Assembly: GCF_900182645.1 (NCBI RefSeq)
Contig: NZ_FXTA01000001.1
Coordinates: 806,001-870,000 of the forward strand
Direction: 5' to 3'
From: Flavobacterium resistens
Lineage (GTDB): Bacteria > Bacteroidota > Bacteroidia > Flavobacteriales > Flavobacteriaceae
DNA length: 64,000 nucleotides
The position numbers and the translations under genes were made by a program. The notes under the pieces are model-generated. The model did not search any database. It was not told where the DNA came from and saw only the letters and a program-made list of their open reading frames with translations. This document shows positions 50,927 to 60,865 of the stretch, piece after piece. Within the stretch, counting starts at the first letter, position 1; every line of letters starts with the position of its first letter.

Positions 50927-53473
50927 ATGGATGATAATTTTTCACCAAGAGTAAAAGATGTTATTACATACAGTAAGGAAGAAGCTCTGCGTCTGGGGCA
51001 CGACTTTATTGGTACTGAACATCTGATGCTAGGCATTTTAAGAGATGGTAACGGAAAAGCTATTCATATACTTAATAACCTAGCAGTTGATTTAGATCAT
51101 TTACGCAGGAAAGTAGAAATACTGAGTCCAGCCAATCACAGCATTGAGATAAACACTGAAAAGAAAAACCTTCATCTTACACGCCAGGCCGAAAGAGCCC
51201 TTAAGACAACATTTCTTGAAGCAAAAGTATTTCAAAGCTCATCGATTAGCACGGCACACCTGCTTCTATGCATCTTACGAAACGAAAACGATCCAACAAC
51301 CAAGCTATTGAATAAACTAAAAATAGATTATGACATAGCTAAAGAACAATATCTAAACATGACGCCAAACGAAGAAGAATTTTTAGAAAACTTGCCACGA
51401 AACGAGTCATACAATGACGATTCAGGACAAGATGACAGTCTTAAAGAAAGCAGTTTTAATAATCCCGCCAATAAGTCAAACAAAAAATCTAAGACTCCGG
51501 TGTTAGATAATTTTGGGAGAGATTTAACAGAAATGGCTGAGGAAGGAAAACTGGATCCTGTCGTAGGACGCGAAAAAGAAATTGAACGCGTTTCTCAAAT
51601 TTTAAGCCGAAGAAAAAAGAACAACCCGCTTCTTATCGGAGAACCTGGAGTTGGTAAATCTGCTATTGCAGAAGGACTGGCTTTACGTATCATCCAAAAG
51701 AAAGTATCTCGTATTCTTTTCAACAAACGTGTTGTGACTCTTGATTTGGCCAGCTTAGTTGCCGGAACAAAATACAGAGGCCAATTTGAGGAAAGAATGA
51801 AAGCCGTAATGAACGAGCTTGAGAAAAATGATGACATTATTCTTTTCATTGACGAAATTCACACTATTGTAGGTGCTGGTGGAGCAACAGGTTCGCTTGA
51901 TGCTTCAAACATGTTCAAACCTGCTTTAGCGAGAGGCGAAATTCAATGTATTGGTGCTACTACTCTTGATGAGTACAGACAATATATCGAAAAAGACGGC
52001 GCCTTAGAAAGACGTTTTCAAAAAGTAATTGTAGAACCAACTTCTGTTGAAGAAACAATCGCTATTTTGAACAATGTAAAAGACAAATACGAAGATCACC
52101 ACAATGTAACGTATACTCCAGAAGCTATTGAAGCTTGTGTTAAGCTAACAAACAGATATATGTCTGAGCGTTTCTTACCAGACAAAGCTATTGATGCTAT
52201 GGACGAAGCTGGATCTCGTGTTCACATTACTAATATTGATGTTCCAAAACAAATTTTGGATTTAGAACGTCAATTGGAAGAAGTTCGCGAAATGAAGAAC
52301 ATGGTAGTTAAAAAACAAAAATATGAAGAAGCTGCCAAACTTCGTGATGATGAAAAACGTATCGAGAAAGACCTTGCTTTAGCTCAGGAACAATGGGAAG
52401 AAGATTCTAAAAACAACAGAATTGAAGTTACAGAAGACAATGTAGCCGATGTTGTTTCGATGATGACCGGAATTCCTGTTAACCGAATTGCACAAACGGA
52501 AAGCAACAAATTGGCTCAATTACCTGAATTGATTCAGAATAAAGTAATTGGACAAAATGAAGCTGTTCTTAAAATTGCACGTTCTATTCAACGTAACAGA
52601 GCCGGACTTAAAGATCCGAACAAACCAATTGGTTCGTTTATTTTCTTAGGTCAGACTGGTGTTGGTAAAACACAATTGGCGAAAGTTTTAGCAAAAGAAT
52701 TATTTGATTCTGAAGATGCATTAGTTCGTATCGACATGAGTGAATACATGGAAAAATTTGCAATCTCTCGTTTAGTTGGTGCTCCTCCGGGATATGTTGG
52801 ATACGAAGAAGGTGGTCAATTAACCGAAAAAGTTCGTAGAAAACCATATTGTGTTGTTCTTTTAGATGAGATCGAAAAAGCGCATCCAGATGTATTCAAT
52901 ATGATGCTTCAGGTTTTAGATGACGGATATTTGACAGATAGTTTAGGTCGTAAAATTGACTTTAAAAACACTATCATTATCATGACATCTAACGTTGGCG
53001 CACGTCAATTGAAAGATTTTGGACAAGGTGTTGGATTCGGTACTGCAGCAAGAACAGCTCAGGCTGATGAAAACTCAAAAAGCATTATCGAAAATGCATT
53101 GAAAAAAACTTTTGCTCCTGAGTTCTTAAACAGAATTGACGACGTAATCGTATTTAATGCATTGGAAAAAGCTGATATTGATTTGATTATCGAAATCGAA
53201 TTGAAAAAACTTTATTCTCGTATTGCTGAGTTAGGTTACAAATTAAGCTTAACAGACAAAGCAAAAGCATTTATTGCTGAAAAAGGTTTTGATAAGCAAT
53301 TTGGAGCCAGACCATTGAAAAGAGCAATTCAGAAATACGTTGAAGATTTGTTAGCTGAAGAAATCATCACTTCAAAAATACATTCTGGTGATGAAATCAT
53401 GATGGATTTAAAAGATGATTCACAAGAATTATCGGTAGAAATTCATAAAGCTGAAGAGCCGACAAATCAATAA
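50927..53473 (+). CDS. clpC: ClpC-type AAA+ unfoldase
   Basis: The product is 848 residues. A double Clp N domain (residues 1-145) precedes AAA module 1 with Walker A GEPGVGKS and Walker B 'DIILFIDEIHTIVGAGGATG', a short middle domain with a UVR-like coiled coil (about 440-480), and AAA module 2 with GQTGVGKT and 'CVVLLDEIEKAHPDVFNMML'. A ClpP-docking loop GVGFG is near 705. It feeds proteins to ClpP. The short middle domain distinguishes it from ClpB. Confidence 0.93.
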   Translation: MDDNFSPRVKDVITYSKEEALRLGHDFIGTEHLMLGILRDGNGKAIHILNNLAVDLDHLRRKVEILSPANHSIEINTEKKNLHLTRQAERALKTTFLEAKVFQSSSISTAHLLLCILRNENDPTTKLLNKLKIDYDIAKEQYLNMTPNEEEFLENLPRNESYNDDSGQDDSLKESSFNNPANKSNKKSKTPVLDNFGRDLTEMAEEGKLDPVVGREKEIERVSQILSRRKKNNPLLIGEPGVGKSAIAEGLALRIIQKKVSRILFNKRVVTLDLASLVAGTKYRGQFEERMKAVMNELEKNDDIILFIDEIHTIVGAGGATGSLDASNMFKPALARGEIQCIGATTLDEYRQYIEKDGALERRFQKVIVEPTSVEETIAILNNVKDKYEDHHNVTYTPEAIEACVKLTNRYMSERFLPDKAIDAMDEAGSRVHITNIDVPKQILDLERQLEEVREMKNMVVKKQKYEEAAKLRDDEKRIEKDLALAQEQWEEDSKNNRIEVTEDNVADVVSMMTGIPVNRIAQTESNKLAQLPELIQNKVIGQNEAVLKIARSIQRNRAGLKDPNKPIGSFIFLGQTGVGKTQLAKVLAKELFDSEDALVRIDMSEYMEKFAISRLVGAPPGYVGYEEGGQLTEKVRRKPYCVVLLDEIEKAHPDVFNMMLQVLDDGYLTDSLGRKIDFKNTIIIMTSNVGARQLKDFGQGVGFGTAARTAQADENSKSIIENALKKTFAPEFLNRIDDVIVFNALEKADIDLIIEIELKKLYSRIAELGYKLSLTDKAKAFIAEKGFDKQFGARPLKRAIQKYVEDLLAEEIITSKIHSGDEIMMDLKDDSQELSVEIHKAEEPTNQ

Positions 53474-53502
53474 ATTAGTTAAAATTTATAACACAAATAA
53501 CT

Positions 53503-53542
53503 TACCCGTTACGTTTTCATAACATAACGGGTATTTTTTTTT
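53503..53542 (+). terminator. Intrinsic terminator after clpC
   Basis: TACCCGTTA (53503-53511) pairs with TAACGGGTA (53525-53533); inner bases also pair; a run of T's follows to 53542. Confidence 0.88.
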
Positions 53543-53613
53543 GTAAAAATCACTATCTTTAGTAAAAGCAAATAGCTACTTTTGAATTTAAATTCTATAA
53601 TAAAAATTAACGT

Positions 53614-54981
53614 ATGCTTCAACACAAAGTCATTTTAGGCAGCGAAGAATGGTGCTCATTTCCTGAACTCGGAATCCCAACGATTAAAGCTCGTGTCGAT
53701 TCTGGTGCCAAAACTTCGGCAATGCACGCTATCAACATAGCTCCTTTTATAAAAAATGATGCCAATTGGGTAAAATTCGATATTAATCCAATTCAGAATA
53801 ATATTAAAACTATCATTCATTGCGAAGCGCCGCTGGTGGATAAAAGAATTGTAAAAAGCTCAAGCGGTTTTAGAGAACATCGTTATGTAATTCAGACAAG
53901 CATTAAAATTGGCGATTCAAAATGGCCGATCGAAATGACTTTGACAAATCGAGATTCGATGGGTTTTCGCATGCTTTTAGGGCGTGAAGCCATGAGCGGA
54001 CGCGTATTAGTTGATCCTGAAGAAAAATATCTATTAGGACAACCTACACCAGAATCTCTTAAGGAATTATATCAAAACTCCGAAAAAGCCAGTTCTGGTT
54101 TACGAATTGGACTTTTAGCCAGCAATCCAGAATTGTACAGTAATAAAAGAATCATGGAAGCCGGCGAAATGCGCGGTCATGAAATGCATTTTTTAAACAT
54201 CAAGGAATGTTACATGAAACTGGACGCTAAAACTCCGGAAATTCACTACAGAGGCGGAAAAATATTAAATCAATTTGACGCAATCATTCCTAGAATAAGA
54301 CCAAGCATTACTTTTTATGGTTGCGCATTAACACGCCAATTCGAAGCGTTGAAGGTTTTCGTTTTAAATTCGGCTACAGCTATAACACAATCACGAGATA
54401 AATTATACTCGTTACAATTACTTTTGAATAGCGGAATTGATATCCCAACAACCGGATTTGCTAATTCTCCGCTTGATACAGACAACTTAATCAAGATGGT
54501 TGGCGGTTCACCTCTAATTGTAAAATTATTAGAAGGAACACAAGGTAAAGGGGTTGTTTTGGCCGAAACCAAAAAAGCTGCAGAAAGTGTTATCAATGCT
54601 TTTAAAAGTTTAAATGCAAATATTCTGGTTCAGGAATTCATTAAAGAAGCCAATGGAAAAGATATTCGTTGTTTTGTAATTGACGGAAAAGTAGTTGCAG
54701 CGATTCAGCGTGAAGCCATGCCTGGCGAATTTAGAGCCAATATTCACTTGGGCGGTACGGCATCAGTTATAAAAGTAACCGCAGAAGAGAAAAAAATCGC
54801 AATTAAAGCAGCAAAAGCAATGGATTTAAAAGTTGCCGGTGTTGATATTATTCGTTCTTCTAAAGGACCGTTATTACTTGAAGTAAACTCTTCTCCTGGT
54901 CTTGAAGGAATTGAAGGCGCCACAAACAAAGACGTTGCCGGAGAAATGATCAAAGCAATTGAAAAGAATTTTAAACTATAA
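53614..54981 (+). CDS. Zinc-protease-like (RimK-associated) domain fused to RimK-type ATP-grasp ligase
   Basis: The product is 455 residues. Residues 1-150 match the 'ATP-dependent zinc protease' domain (PF05618), with a retropepsin-like [14 protein letters not shown] (27-40) and '[14 protein letters not shown]'. Residues 160-455 form a RimK-type ATP-grasp ligase ('[20 protein letters not shown]', '[20 protein letters not shown]', '[20 protein letters not shown]', '[16 protein letters not shown]'). RimK adds glutamates to S6 in E. coli, whereas members of this group can make other peptide bonds; the substrate is unknown. Separate genes occur in many bacteria; here they are fused. Confidence 0.88.
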   Translation: MLQHKVILGSEEWCSFPELGIPTIKARVDSGAKTSAMHAINIAPFIKNDANWVKFDINPIQNNIKTIIHCEAPLVDKRIVKSSSGFREHRYVIQTSIKIGDSKWPIEMTLTNRDSMGFRMLLGREAMSGRVLVDPEEKYLLGQPTPESLKELYQNSEKASSGLRIGLLASNPELYSNKRIMEAGEMRGHEMHFLNIKECYMKLDAKTPEIHYRGGKILNQFDAIIPRIRPSITFYGCALTRQFEALKVFVLNSATAITQSRDKLYSLQLLLNSGIDIPTTGFANSPLDTDNLIKMVGGSPLIVKLLEGTQGKGVVLAETKKAAESVINAFKSLNANILVQEFIKEANGKDIRCFVIDGKVVAAIQREAMPGEFRANIHLGGTASVIKVTAEEKKIAIKAAKAMDLKVAGVDIIRSSKGPLLLEVNSSPGLEGIEGATNKDVAGEMIKAIEKNFKL

Positions 54982-55021
54982 TTAAGTTCATTTAAACTTA
55001 ATTCTGTATAAATAATTTAGC

Positions 55022-55058
55022 AGCTTTGTCGAAGTTTTAACTTTGGCAAAGCTTTTTT
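55022..55058 (+). terminator. Intrinsic terminator after the RimK-fusion gene
   Basis: AGCTTTG (55022-55028) pairs with CAAAGCT (55047-55053), with a second short stem inside (AAG with CTT), followed by six T's. Confidence 0.75.
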
Positions 55059-55080
55059 ATTTAATTTTAAAATAAAAAAT

Positions 55081-55599
55081 ATGGCTTTTCCTTATTTAGA
55101 TATTGTTTTACGTAGTATCGCCGTTTATTTTTTCATGACGATTGCTTTAAGAATCTTTGGAAAAAAAGAACTTTCGCAATTGAATACCGCCGATGTAATT
55201 CTGATTTTATTAATTAGCAACTCCGTTCAGAATGCCATGGTCGGCCCTGATACAAGTTTGACTGGCGGTTTAATTGCAGCATTAGTATTATTCATAATCA
55301 ACTTCATCATCAAAAAACTGACTCACAAATACAAGGTTTTTGGAGATTTATTATTGGACAAACCTGAAATCTTAATTCACGACGGAAAATTAGACTTCAA
55401 AGCACTTAGCAAACTAGACATTTCGCATGACGAATTAAAAGAAGCCATGAGAGAACACGGAATAGAATTCTTTAAAAATGTAAAACTGGCAATGCTCGAA
55501 ATTGACGGAACAATCAGTATTATTTCTGAGGATGAAAAAAATCTAAAACAAACACATTACAAACGAAAACATAATCGTAAAAACCTTCAGAATTTTTAA
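55081..55599 (+). CDS. DUF421 membrane protein (YetF/YcaP-like)
   Basis: The product is 172 residues. Membrane segments at about 10-28, 38-57 and 62-80 surround the conserved 'LRIFGKKELSQLNTADVILI' and 'LLISNSVQNAMVGPDTSLTG' of DUF421. A soluble C-terminal domain follows ('LLLDKPEILIHDGKLDFKAL'). Function unknown; the family is linked with the cell envelope in several bacteria. It ends at a hairpin that has a near-identical counterpart beyond the ankyrin gene. Confidence 0.85.
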   Translation: MAFPYLDIVLRSIAVYFFMTIALRIFGKKELSQLNTADVILILLISNSVQNAMVGPDTSLTGGLIAALVLFIINFIIKKLTHKYKVFGDLLLDKPEILIHDGKLDFKALSKLDISHDELKEAMREHGIEFFKNVKLAMLEIDGTISIISEDEKNLKQTHYKRKHNRKNLQNF

Positions 55600-55602
55600 T
55601 AC

Positions 55603-55636
55603 AAAAAGCTGATTTCAAATTGAAATCAGCTTTTAA
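55603..55636. terminator. Bidirectional terminator, twin of the hairpin at 58716
   Basis: AAAAGCTGATTTCAA (55604-55618) and TTGAAATCAGCTTTT (55620-55634) form a long palindrome. The core GATTTCAAATTGAAATC is identical to the core of the hairpin at 58716-58753; the next pair differs (T-A here, C-G there). Confidence 0.85.
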
Positions 55637-55659
55637 TCTAAACTATACTATAATATATT

Positions 55660-58542
55660 TTACAATAATTGTCTTCTTTTTTGAATTATACCAATAAGTT
55701 CGACAAGTTCTTTCTGATTATTTTCTGATGCAATGTCGATACAAGATTTTCCAGCTCCAGTTTTTATCTCAAAATCAGCACCTTTATCTAATAAAAACTT
55801 AAAGATATCTTTAAATCCAAAATAAGCAGCCAAATGTAATGGAGACAAACCTTTATTATTTAATGAATTAATATCACTTCCTAAATCAACAAGTAACGAT
55901 ATCATATCCTTAAAGCCTTTCATTACAGCAATATGTATTGCCTCGTCTCCATCTAGGTCTCTTGATTTAATATCGGCATCATTCGAAATCAACATTTTAA
56001 CCATTTCCTTCTGATTCAAGTTTGCACACAATACTAATGGAGTAATGCCACTGCTATCTAAAACATTAGGATTAATTCCTTCTTCTAGTAAGATACGAAC
56101 ACATTCTTTACTACGTGTATAACAAGCCATATGCAGCAATGACTCACCTTCATTACTCATTGTGTTGATATTTGCGCCATTTTGAAGTAGCAATTCTAAA
56201 AGATCATGCTGTCCATTATTAGCAATAAAATGAATTGGCAGTAATCCATCAGCATCTGCGATACTTAAATCAGCACCATTACTTACAAGAAACTTAAACA
56301 TTTCTTTTTGAAAATTAGATGCCGCCAAATGCAGAGCAGTTTGATTATGTTTGTCTGTATAATTAACATTTACTCCATTTTTAACAACAAACTTAGCCAA
56401 TGCTATCATACCCATTTTAGCAATGTAATGCAGAGGAGTCCTCCCCATATCATCAACATATGTTATATCAATGTTCCCGCTTCTCACCAATGTTTCAGCA
56501 ATACCACGGCAACCATTTTTACAAGCGCGCATGAACGCTGCGTCTAAATCATCACCATCCATTACAATACTAACATTTGATTTTTCTATAATTGAAAGAA
56601 TACTCCTCTTGTTAGATGTTAAAGCTATTTTGTAAGGGCTTTTTCCTTGATCATCTTCAATATTACAATCAGCATTGTTAGCAATTAAAAACTTAACAAG
56701 TTCTATATCATCATACATTACAGCATAATGTAATGGTGTACAATCTGTTTTGTCTTGTATATTTACACTAGCGCCTAATAAAATCAAATGTTTCAAAATT
56801 GGAATATTTTCACAATATTGAGAACTTACCGTAGAGCTACTGCTAAAAAACGGTGTGCGCAGATGGTTATTGAGAGCAGCTAGATCTGCTCCTTTTTCAA
56901 CAAGTAGGTTTATACTATTAATCGTATTTGACATATTACAACAACTCAATATATGAAGAGCAGTATTGCCATATTTATCCATTGCCTTAACATTTACACC
57001 AATTTCAATAAGATAATCTATTAACTTAAAATCTTGTTTCTCAAAGGCAATATGCAATAAAGTTTTCCCATAATCATCTGCAACATTAAAATCAGCCCCA
57101 AATTCAAAAAGAACATCCAAAACTTCGATATTAGAATTTTTACAAGCAGTCATAGCAAATGAAACACTTTTTTCACCGCATAAAACTTCTAAATCTGCAC
57201 CTTTATGTAAAAGATGACGAACGATCCTTCCAGTAGTATTTTCGCAAGCATAATATAAAGGTGAATTATCCGAAAAATCAAATTTATTAATATCAATACT
57301 ATCGCAATTCAATAAAGCATCAATAAAAAGATCGTCCTTGTTTTCTTCAGGCGGAACAACTTTATCTTTTCCTCTTGAATCAAAGCAGTTTTTAAAATCA
57401 TTTAAAGCATCATGCAATAATGTTTTACCTGTATGTGTTTCGATTTCATTTACATCAGAACATTTTTCTAAAATCATATCATAAAAAACCCTTTGATACT
57501 GATTCAAATTAAATCTTTTCAAAGTGCAAATTTCCTCATAATCAAAAACAATGTTTTCTCTGAAGAAAAGAGGTAGTAACTCCATCAAATCATCATGCAG
57601 ATCATTAAAGCAATAGATTTCCAAAATTTTTTTAATGTAAAAAAATGCATTTATATCATTTTGAACATTTTTAAGTTTGAAGCCTTCTTCAAGTAATATT
57701 TCAATTACTTTAGACTGCATGGAAGAAATAGCCCTAGTAAGATAATCAAATTTATAGTCATAACTACGATCTTTATCTTCATAAATAAATTTTTCATTTA
57801 TGTCGACACCTAGATCAATTAATAATCTTATGAGTTTAATGTTTTTATTATTTATTGCTTCAATAAATTGACTATTTAACGATTTACTTTCATTTAATGA
57901 AACTAAATCACTTACTTCTTTAGAAGAACTTTCATCTTCATTTTCAATCACTTTTTTCCCATCAGTCAATTCAATTTCGGCTTTTTCTAGTATTGATACC
58001 ATATCAAGTCTTTGACTTTGTATTGCATAATTTAATGGAGTAACATTGTATTTATCAGGTTTATTAAAAAGAGCATTTTTTTCAAGAAGTTTTTTAACAA
58101 TGCTTAAAAGATCATTTTGTACAGCAAAATGCATTGCTGTTTTTCCTATATAGTCACTAGAATTAAGTTCAGCTCCTTTTTCAATAAAAAAAAATGCTAC
58201 TTCCTCTTTCTTTTCTGTAATAACATCTGATAAAACAGATCGTAAATTATTATTAAGCGAATTTATATTTGCATTCGCACTTAATAATATTTTTACGGTT
58301 GATAAATGTCCCATCATTGAAGCTCTTGCTAATGGTGTACGGGCATTTGAATCAAGAGAATCAACTAATGCCCCCTTTTCTATTAACCAAATAACCATAT
58401 CATCATATCCTTTAGCAGCTGCAATTGAAAGTACAGTTCTACCAGCTCCATCTGTACATTCTAAATTGACATCTTCACTAAATAACATTTTTACTTCTTC
58501 TAGCTTGTTATTTGAACATAATTTAAAAAAATCCGCACTCAT
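55660..58542 (-). CDS. Large ankyrin-repeat protein
   Basis: The product is 960 residues, without signal peptide, membrane segment or recognisable enzyme domain. Ankyrin repeats (G-x-T-x-L-H-x-A-x-x-x-G-x-x-x-x-v-x-x-L-l-x-x-G-A-x-x-n-x-x-d) occupy residues 1-190 and 370-950, for instance 'DYGKTLLHIAFEKQDFKLID' and 'GLSPLHLAAYFGFKDIFKFL'; 200-365 is a helical, less regular part. It is probably a cytoplasmic binding scaffold. It is a single gene enclosed by two nearly identical hairpins among core genes, which suggests a late arrival. Large ankyrin proteins are also exported by some host-associated bacteria. Confidence 0.85.
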   Translation of the reverse strand: MSADFFKLCSNNKLEEVKMLFSEDVNLECTDGAGRTVLSIAAAKGYDDMVIWLIEKGALVDSLDSNARTPLARASMMGHLSTVKILLSANANINSLNNNLRSVLSDVITEKKEEVAFFFIEKGAELNSSDYIGKTAMHFAVQNDLLSIVKKLLEKNALFNKPDKYNVTPLNYAIQSQRLDMVSILEKAEIELTDGKKVIENEDESSSKEVSDLVSLNESKSLNSQFIEAINNKNIKLIRLLIDLGVDINEKFIYEDKDRSYDYKFDYLTRAISSMQSKVIEILLEEGFKLKNVQNDINAFFYIKKILEIYCFNDLHDDLMELLPLFFRENIVFDYEEICTLKRFNLNQYQRVFYDMILEKCSDVNEIETHTGKTLLHDALNDFKNCFDSRGKDKVVPPEENKDDLFIDALLNCDSIDINKFDFSDNSPLYYACENTTGRIVRHLLHKGADLEVLCGEKSVSFAMTACKNSNIEVLDVLFEFGADFNVADDYGKTLLHIAFEKQDFKLIDYLIEIGVNVKAMDKYGNTALHILSCCNMSNTINSINLLVEKGADLAALNNHLRTPFFSSSSTVSSQYCENIPILKHLILLGASVNIQDKTDCTPLHYAVMYDDIELVKFLIANNADCNIEDDQGKSPYKIALTSNKRSILSIIEKSNVSIVMDGDDLDAAFMRACKNGCRGIAETLVRSGNIDITYVDDMGRTPLHYIAKMGMIALAKFVVKNGVNVNYTDKHNQTALHLAASNFQKEMFKFLVSNGADLSIADADGLLPIHFIANNGQHDLLELLLQNGANINTMSNEGESLLHMACYTRSKECVRILLEEGINPNVLDSSGITPLVLCANLNQKEMVKMLISNDADIKSRDLDGDEAIHIAVMKGFKDMISLLVDLGSDINSLNNKGLSPLHLAAYFGFKDIFKFLLDKGADFEIKTGAGKSCIDIASENNQKELVELIGIIQKRRQLL

Positions 58543-58715
58543 TCTATTATATTTTTTTAATTATTTACTCTTAATAAATTAATTCCACATACTCTTCTTC
58601 ATCTTTCAAAGATTATTATTTGTTATTAAATAATTTCACAAAAGTCTTTTTATAAAACTTAACTCATATCTAGTAAAAGTTTTAAAAACATCACTTTAAG
58701 ACAAATATTTTACAT

Positions 58716-58753
58716 AAAAAAAAAGCCGATTTCAAATTGAAATCGGCTTTTTT
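58716..58753. terminator. Bidirectional terminator, twin of the hairpin at 55603
   Basis: AAAAAAGCCGATTTCAA and its complement TTGAAATCGGCTTTTTT (58719-58752) form a long palindrome with A's and T's on the flanks. It lies upstream of the ankyrin gene and downstream of the leftward pit gene, so it serves the latter. The rest of 58543-58795 shows no gene. Confidence 0.85.
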
Positions 58754-58795
58754 AATATTTAAAAGAAATGCAATTCACATTTCACAATAATCGTT

Positions 58796-60142
58796 TTACG
58801 AAATAAACACGCTAAGCACAAAATAAACCAAACCTGCTAATATAGCTGAAATTGGAATAGTCAAAATCCAAGCCCAAACTAAACTTACGGTAACTCCCCA
58901 GCGAACTGCAGAAACACGTTTTGTTAATCCAACACCAATAATAGATCCTGTGATAGTATGCGTTGTACTTACCGGAATTTTCAAATGCTCTGTAAAATAA
59001 AGCGTCAATGCTCCGGCAGTTTCAGCAGCAACTCCTTCAAATGAACTTACTTTTGTGATTTTAGATCCCATTGTTTTTACAATTTTCCATCCACCACTTA
59101 AAGTTCCCGCTGCAATTGCAGAATAACAAGCTAACGGAATCCATCCCGGCATCACTCCTTTTATTCCCAAATCATCATTTGGAAGAACAACATCTAACCA
59201 AGAATCCATATGAACTCCAGGATTTGTATTGATATAAACTGCTACAGCCGCAGCAATAATACCCATTACTTTTTGAGAATCATTTCCTCCGTGACCTAAA
59301 CTAAAAGCCGCAGAAGATAATAATTGCATTTTTTTCAAAGCAGCATCAGCCTGATGAAGATTTAAACTGCTAAATATCAAACAAAATGCACTTACAGTTA
59401 ATATAATAAATGCTACTAAAAACCATTTAATATTATGAGGATCAAAAGCTACGCTCCAAAAATGAGAATCAAACCTTCCTTTATGACCATCTTTTATAAT
59501 TTCCTCATAAGGAACCATTTGCGCATATACAAACCAAACAGTTGCAATCATTAAAGCTACAGTAAATACTTTAGGCCAAATACTTTTACGAGAAGCATTC
59601 AACAACCAAATAGAAATTAAATACGATGCCAAAGCTCCTAAAAGCGGTGCTAAAACAATAAAAGCAATAATAATAAGAACTCCTGAAGGCATTCCTCCAT
59701 CTTTTCCGGCTTTGTACCAGCTTACAATTTGATACCAGTAATGAGTAGCTCCGTCTTCACCAACATATCCAGAAAAACCGTGAACTGCAATAGCATGCGC
59801 AACCGCCGCTCCCGCAAAACCTCCAATAAGTGTATGTGAAGAACTTGAAGGAATTCCTAACCACCAAGTCAATAAGTTCCAGCAGATTGCCGCAATAACT
59901 CCGGCAAGAATAACAACCAGGTTAATTTCCATTGTGTGCGCTGTTTTAGCAACAGTATCTGCAACACCAAATCCGAAAACCCAATAAGCTAAAAAGTTAA
60001 AAAATGCTGCCCAAAGAACCGCCTGAAAAGGCGTTAAAACCTTTGTTGCAACAACTGTCGCTATAGCATTTGCCGCATCATGAAAACCGTTGATGTAATC
60101 AAAAATTAAAGCTAATACTATAATTAATATAAGTAGCGTCAT
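58796..60142 (-). CDS. pit: Inorganic phosphate transporter, PiT family
   Basis: The product is 448 residues with about ten membrane segments. The PiT signature is duplicated: 'FDYINGFHDAANAIATVVAT' near the N-terminus and 'SAAFSLGHGGNDSQKVMGII' in the second half, with 'GIPSSSSHTLIGGFAGAAVA' and 'KIPVSTTHTITGSIIGVGLT' after them. It takes up phosphate with a cation, in the inner membrane. The DUF47 gene lies 30 nt upstream in the same operon, as is usual. Confidence 0.94.
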   Translation of the reverse strand: MTLLILIIVLALIFDYINGFHDAANAIATVVATKVLTPFQAVLWAAFFNFLAYWVFGFGVADTVAKTAHTMEINLVVILAGVIAAICWNLLTWWLGIPSSSSHTLIGGFAGAAVAHAIAVHGFSGYVGEDGATHYWYQIVSWYKAGKDGGMPSGVLIIIAFIVLAPLLGALASYLISIWLLNASRKSIWPKVFTVALMIATVWFVYAQMVPYEEIIKDGHKGRFDSHFWSVAFDPHNIKWFLVAFIILTVSAFCLIFSSLNLHQADAALKKMQLLSSAAFSLGHGGNDSQKVMGIIAAAVAVYINTNPGVHMDSWLDVVLPNDDLGIKGVMPGWIPLACYSAIAAGTLSGGWKIVKTMGSKITKVSSFEGVAAETAGALTLYFTEHLKIPVSTTHTITGSIIGVGLTKRVSAVRWGVTVSLVWAWILTIPISAILAGLVYFVLSVFIS

Positions 60143-60172
60143 AAAATTATAACTTCAGAATGAAAAATTGAA

Positions 60173-60817
60173 TTAAGAATGTTTTACAGAAATAGATTCT
60201 AGTATATTCGCAACACTCTTACATTTATCTGTTGCTGATTCTAAAACAGATAACACTTCTTTATATTTAATGATATTTTTAGCGTCTGTTTCGTTTTCAA
60301 AAATTTCAAAAACTGCTTTGTTATATACGTTATCAGATTTGTTTTCTAGCTTGTTTATTCTAGCACATGAATCTTTAATAACTTTCATGTTTTTCAAGTT
60401 GCTCAACTCTTTTACTGCACTATCAATATTTTGACAAGCTTCAAGGTTGATTTCTGTCATTTTTCTGATCGATTTCGTAATTTTATCAACTTGATATAAT
60501 CTCATACGGCTTGCAGCTCCATGAAGGTAATCTGCAACGTTATCAATTGAAGTAATTAAGGTGTGAATATCTTCTCTATCAAATGGAGTAATAAAGTTTC
60601 TACTCAATTCCAAATTAGTTTGACGTGTAATATCTTCTCCTTTTTGCTCTAATTCATCAATTTTCTGAAAAAGAACTTCTCTTTCTTTTAATGGTAAGTT
60701 TACAGCTTCGTGTAAGTTAGATGCTAATTCAATTAAATTGCTTGAAGCCTCTTCAAAAAGTGGAAAGAATTTCTTGTCTTTCGGCACTAAAAATTGGAAA
60801 ATACTGTTTATTGACAT
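60173..60817 (-). CDS. DUF47 (PhoU-like) partner of the phosphate transporter
   Basis: The product is 214 residues, all helical, in the PhoU-like DUF47 family: 'FLVPKDKKFFPLFEEASSNL' at the start, then 'DELEQKGEDITRQTNLELSR' and 'TPFDREDIHTLITSIDNVAD' with the E-x-x-x-D/D-R-E-D-I residues that bind metal in PhoU proteins. It probably regulates the Pit transporter encoded next. A likely -7 box, TAATTTTG on its strand, is at 60837-60844. Confidence 0.92.
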   Translation of the reverse strand: MSINSIFQFLVPKDKKFFPLFEEASSNLIELASNLHEAVNLPLKEREVLFQKIDELEQKGEDITRQTNLELSRNFITPFDREDIHTLITSIDNVADYLHGAASRMRLYQVDKITKSIRKMTEINLEACQNIDSAVKELSNLKNMKVIKDSCARINKLENKSDNVYNKAVFEIFENETDAKNIIKYKEVLSVLESATDKCKSVANILESISVKHS

Positions 60818-60836
60818 TTTTATATTTTTGATAGTG

Positions 60837-60844
60837 CAAAATTA
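60837..60844 (-). promoter_or_regulatory. -7 box of the DUF47-pit operon
   Basis: On the minus strand the sequence reads TAATTTTG, a match to TAnnTTTG, 19 nt upstream of the DUF47 start codon. No TTTG was found at the right distance. Confidence 0.4.
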
Positions 60845-60865
60845 CTTCAATAATATTCTATAATG

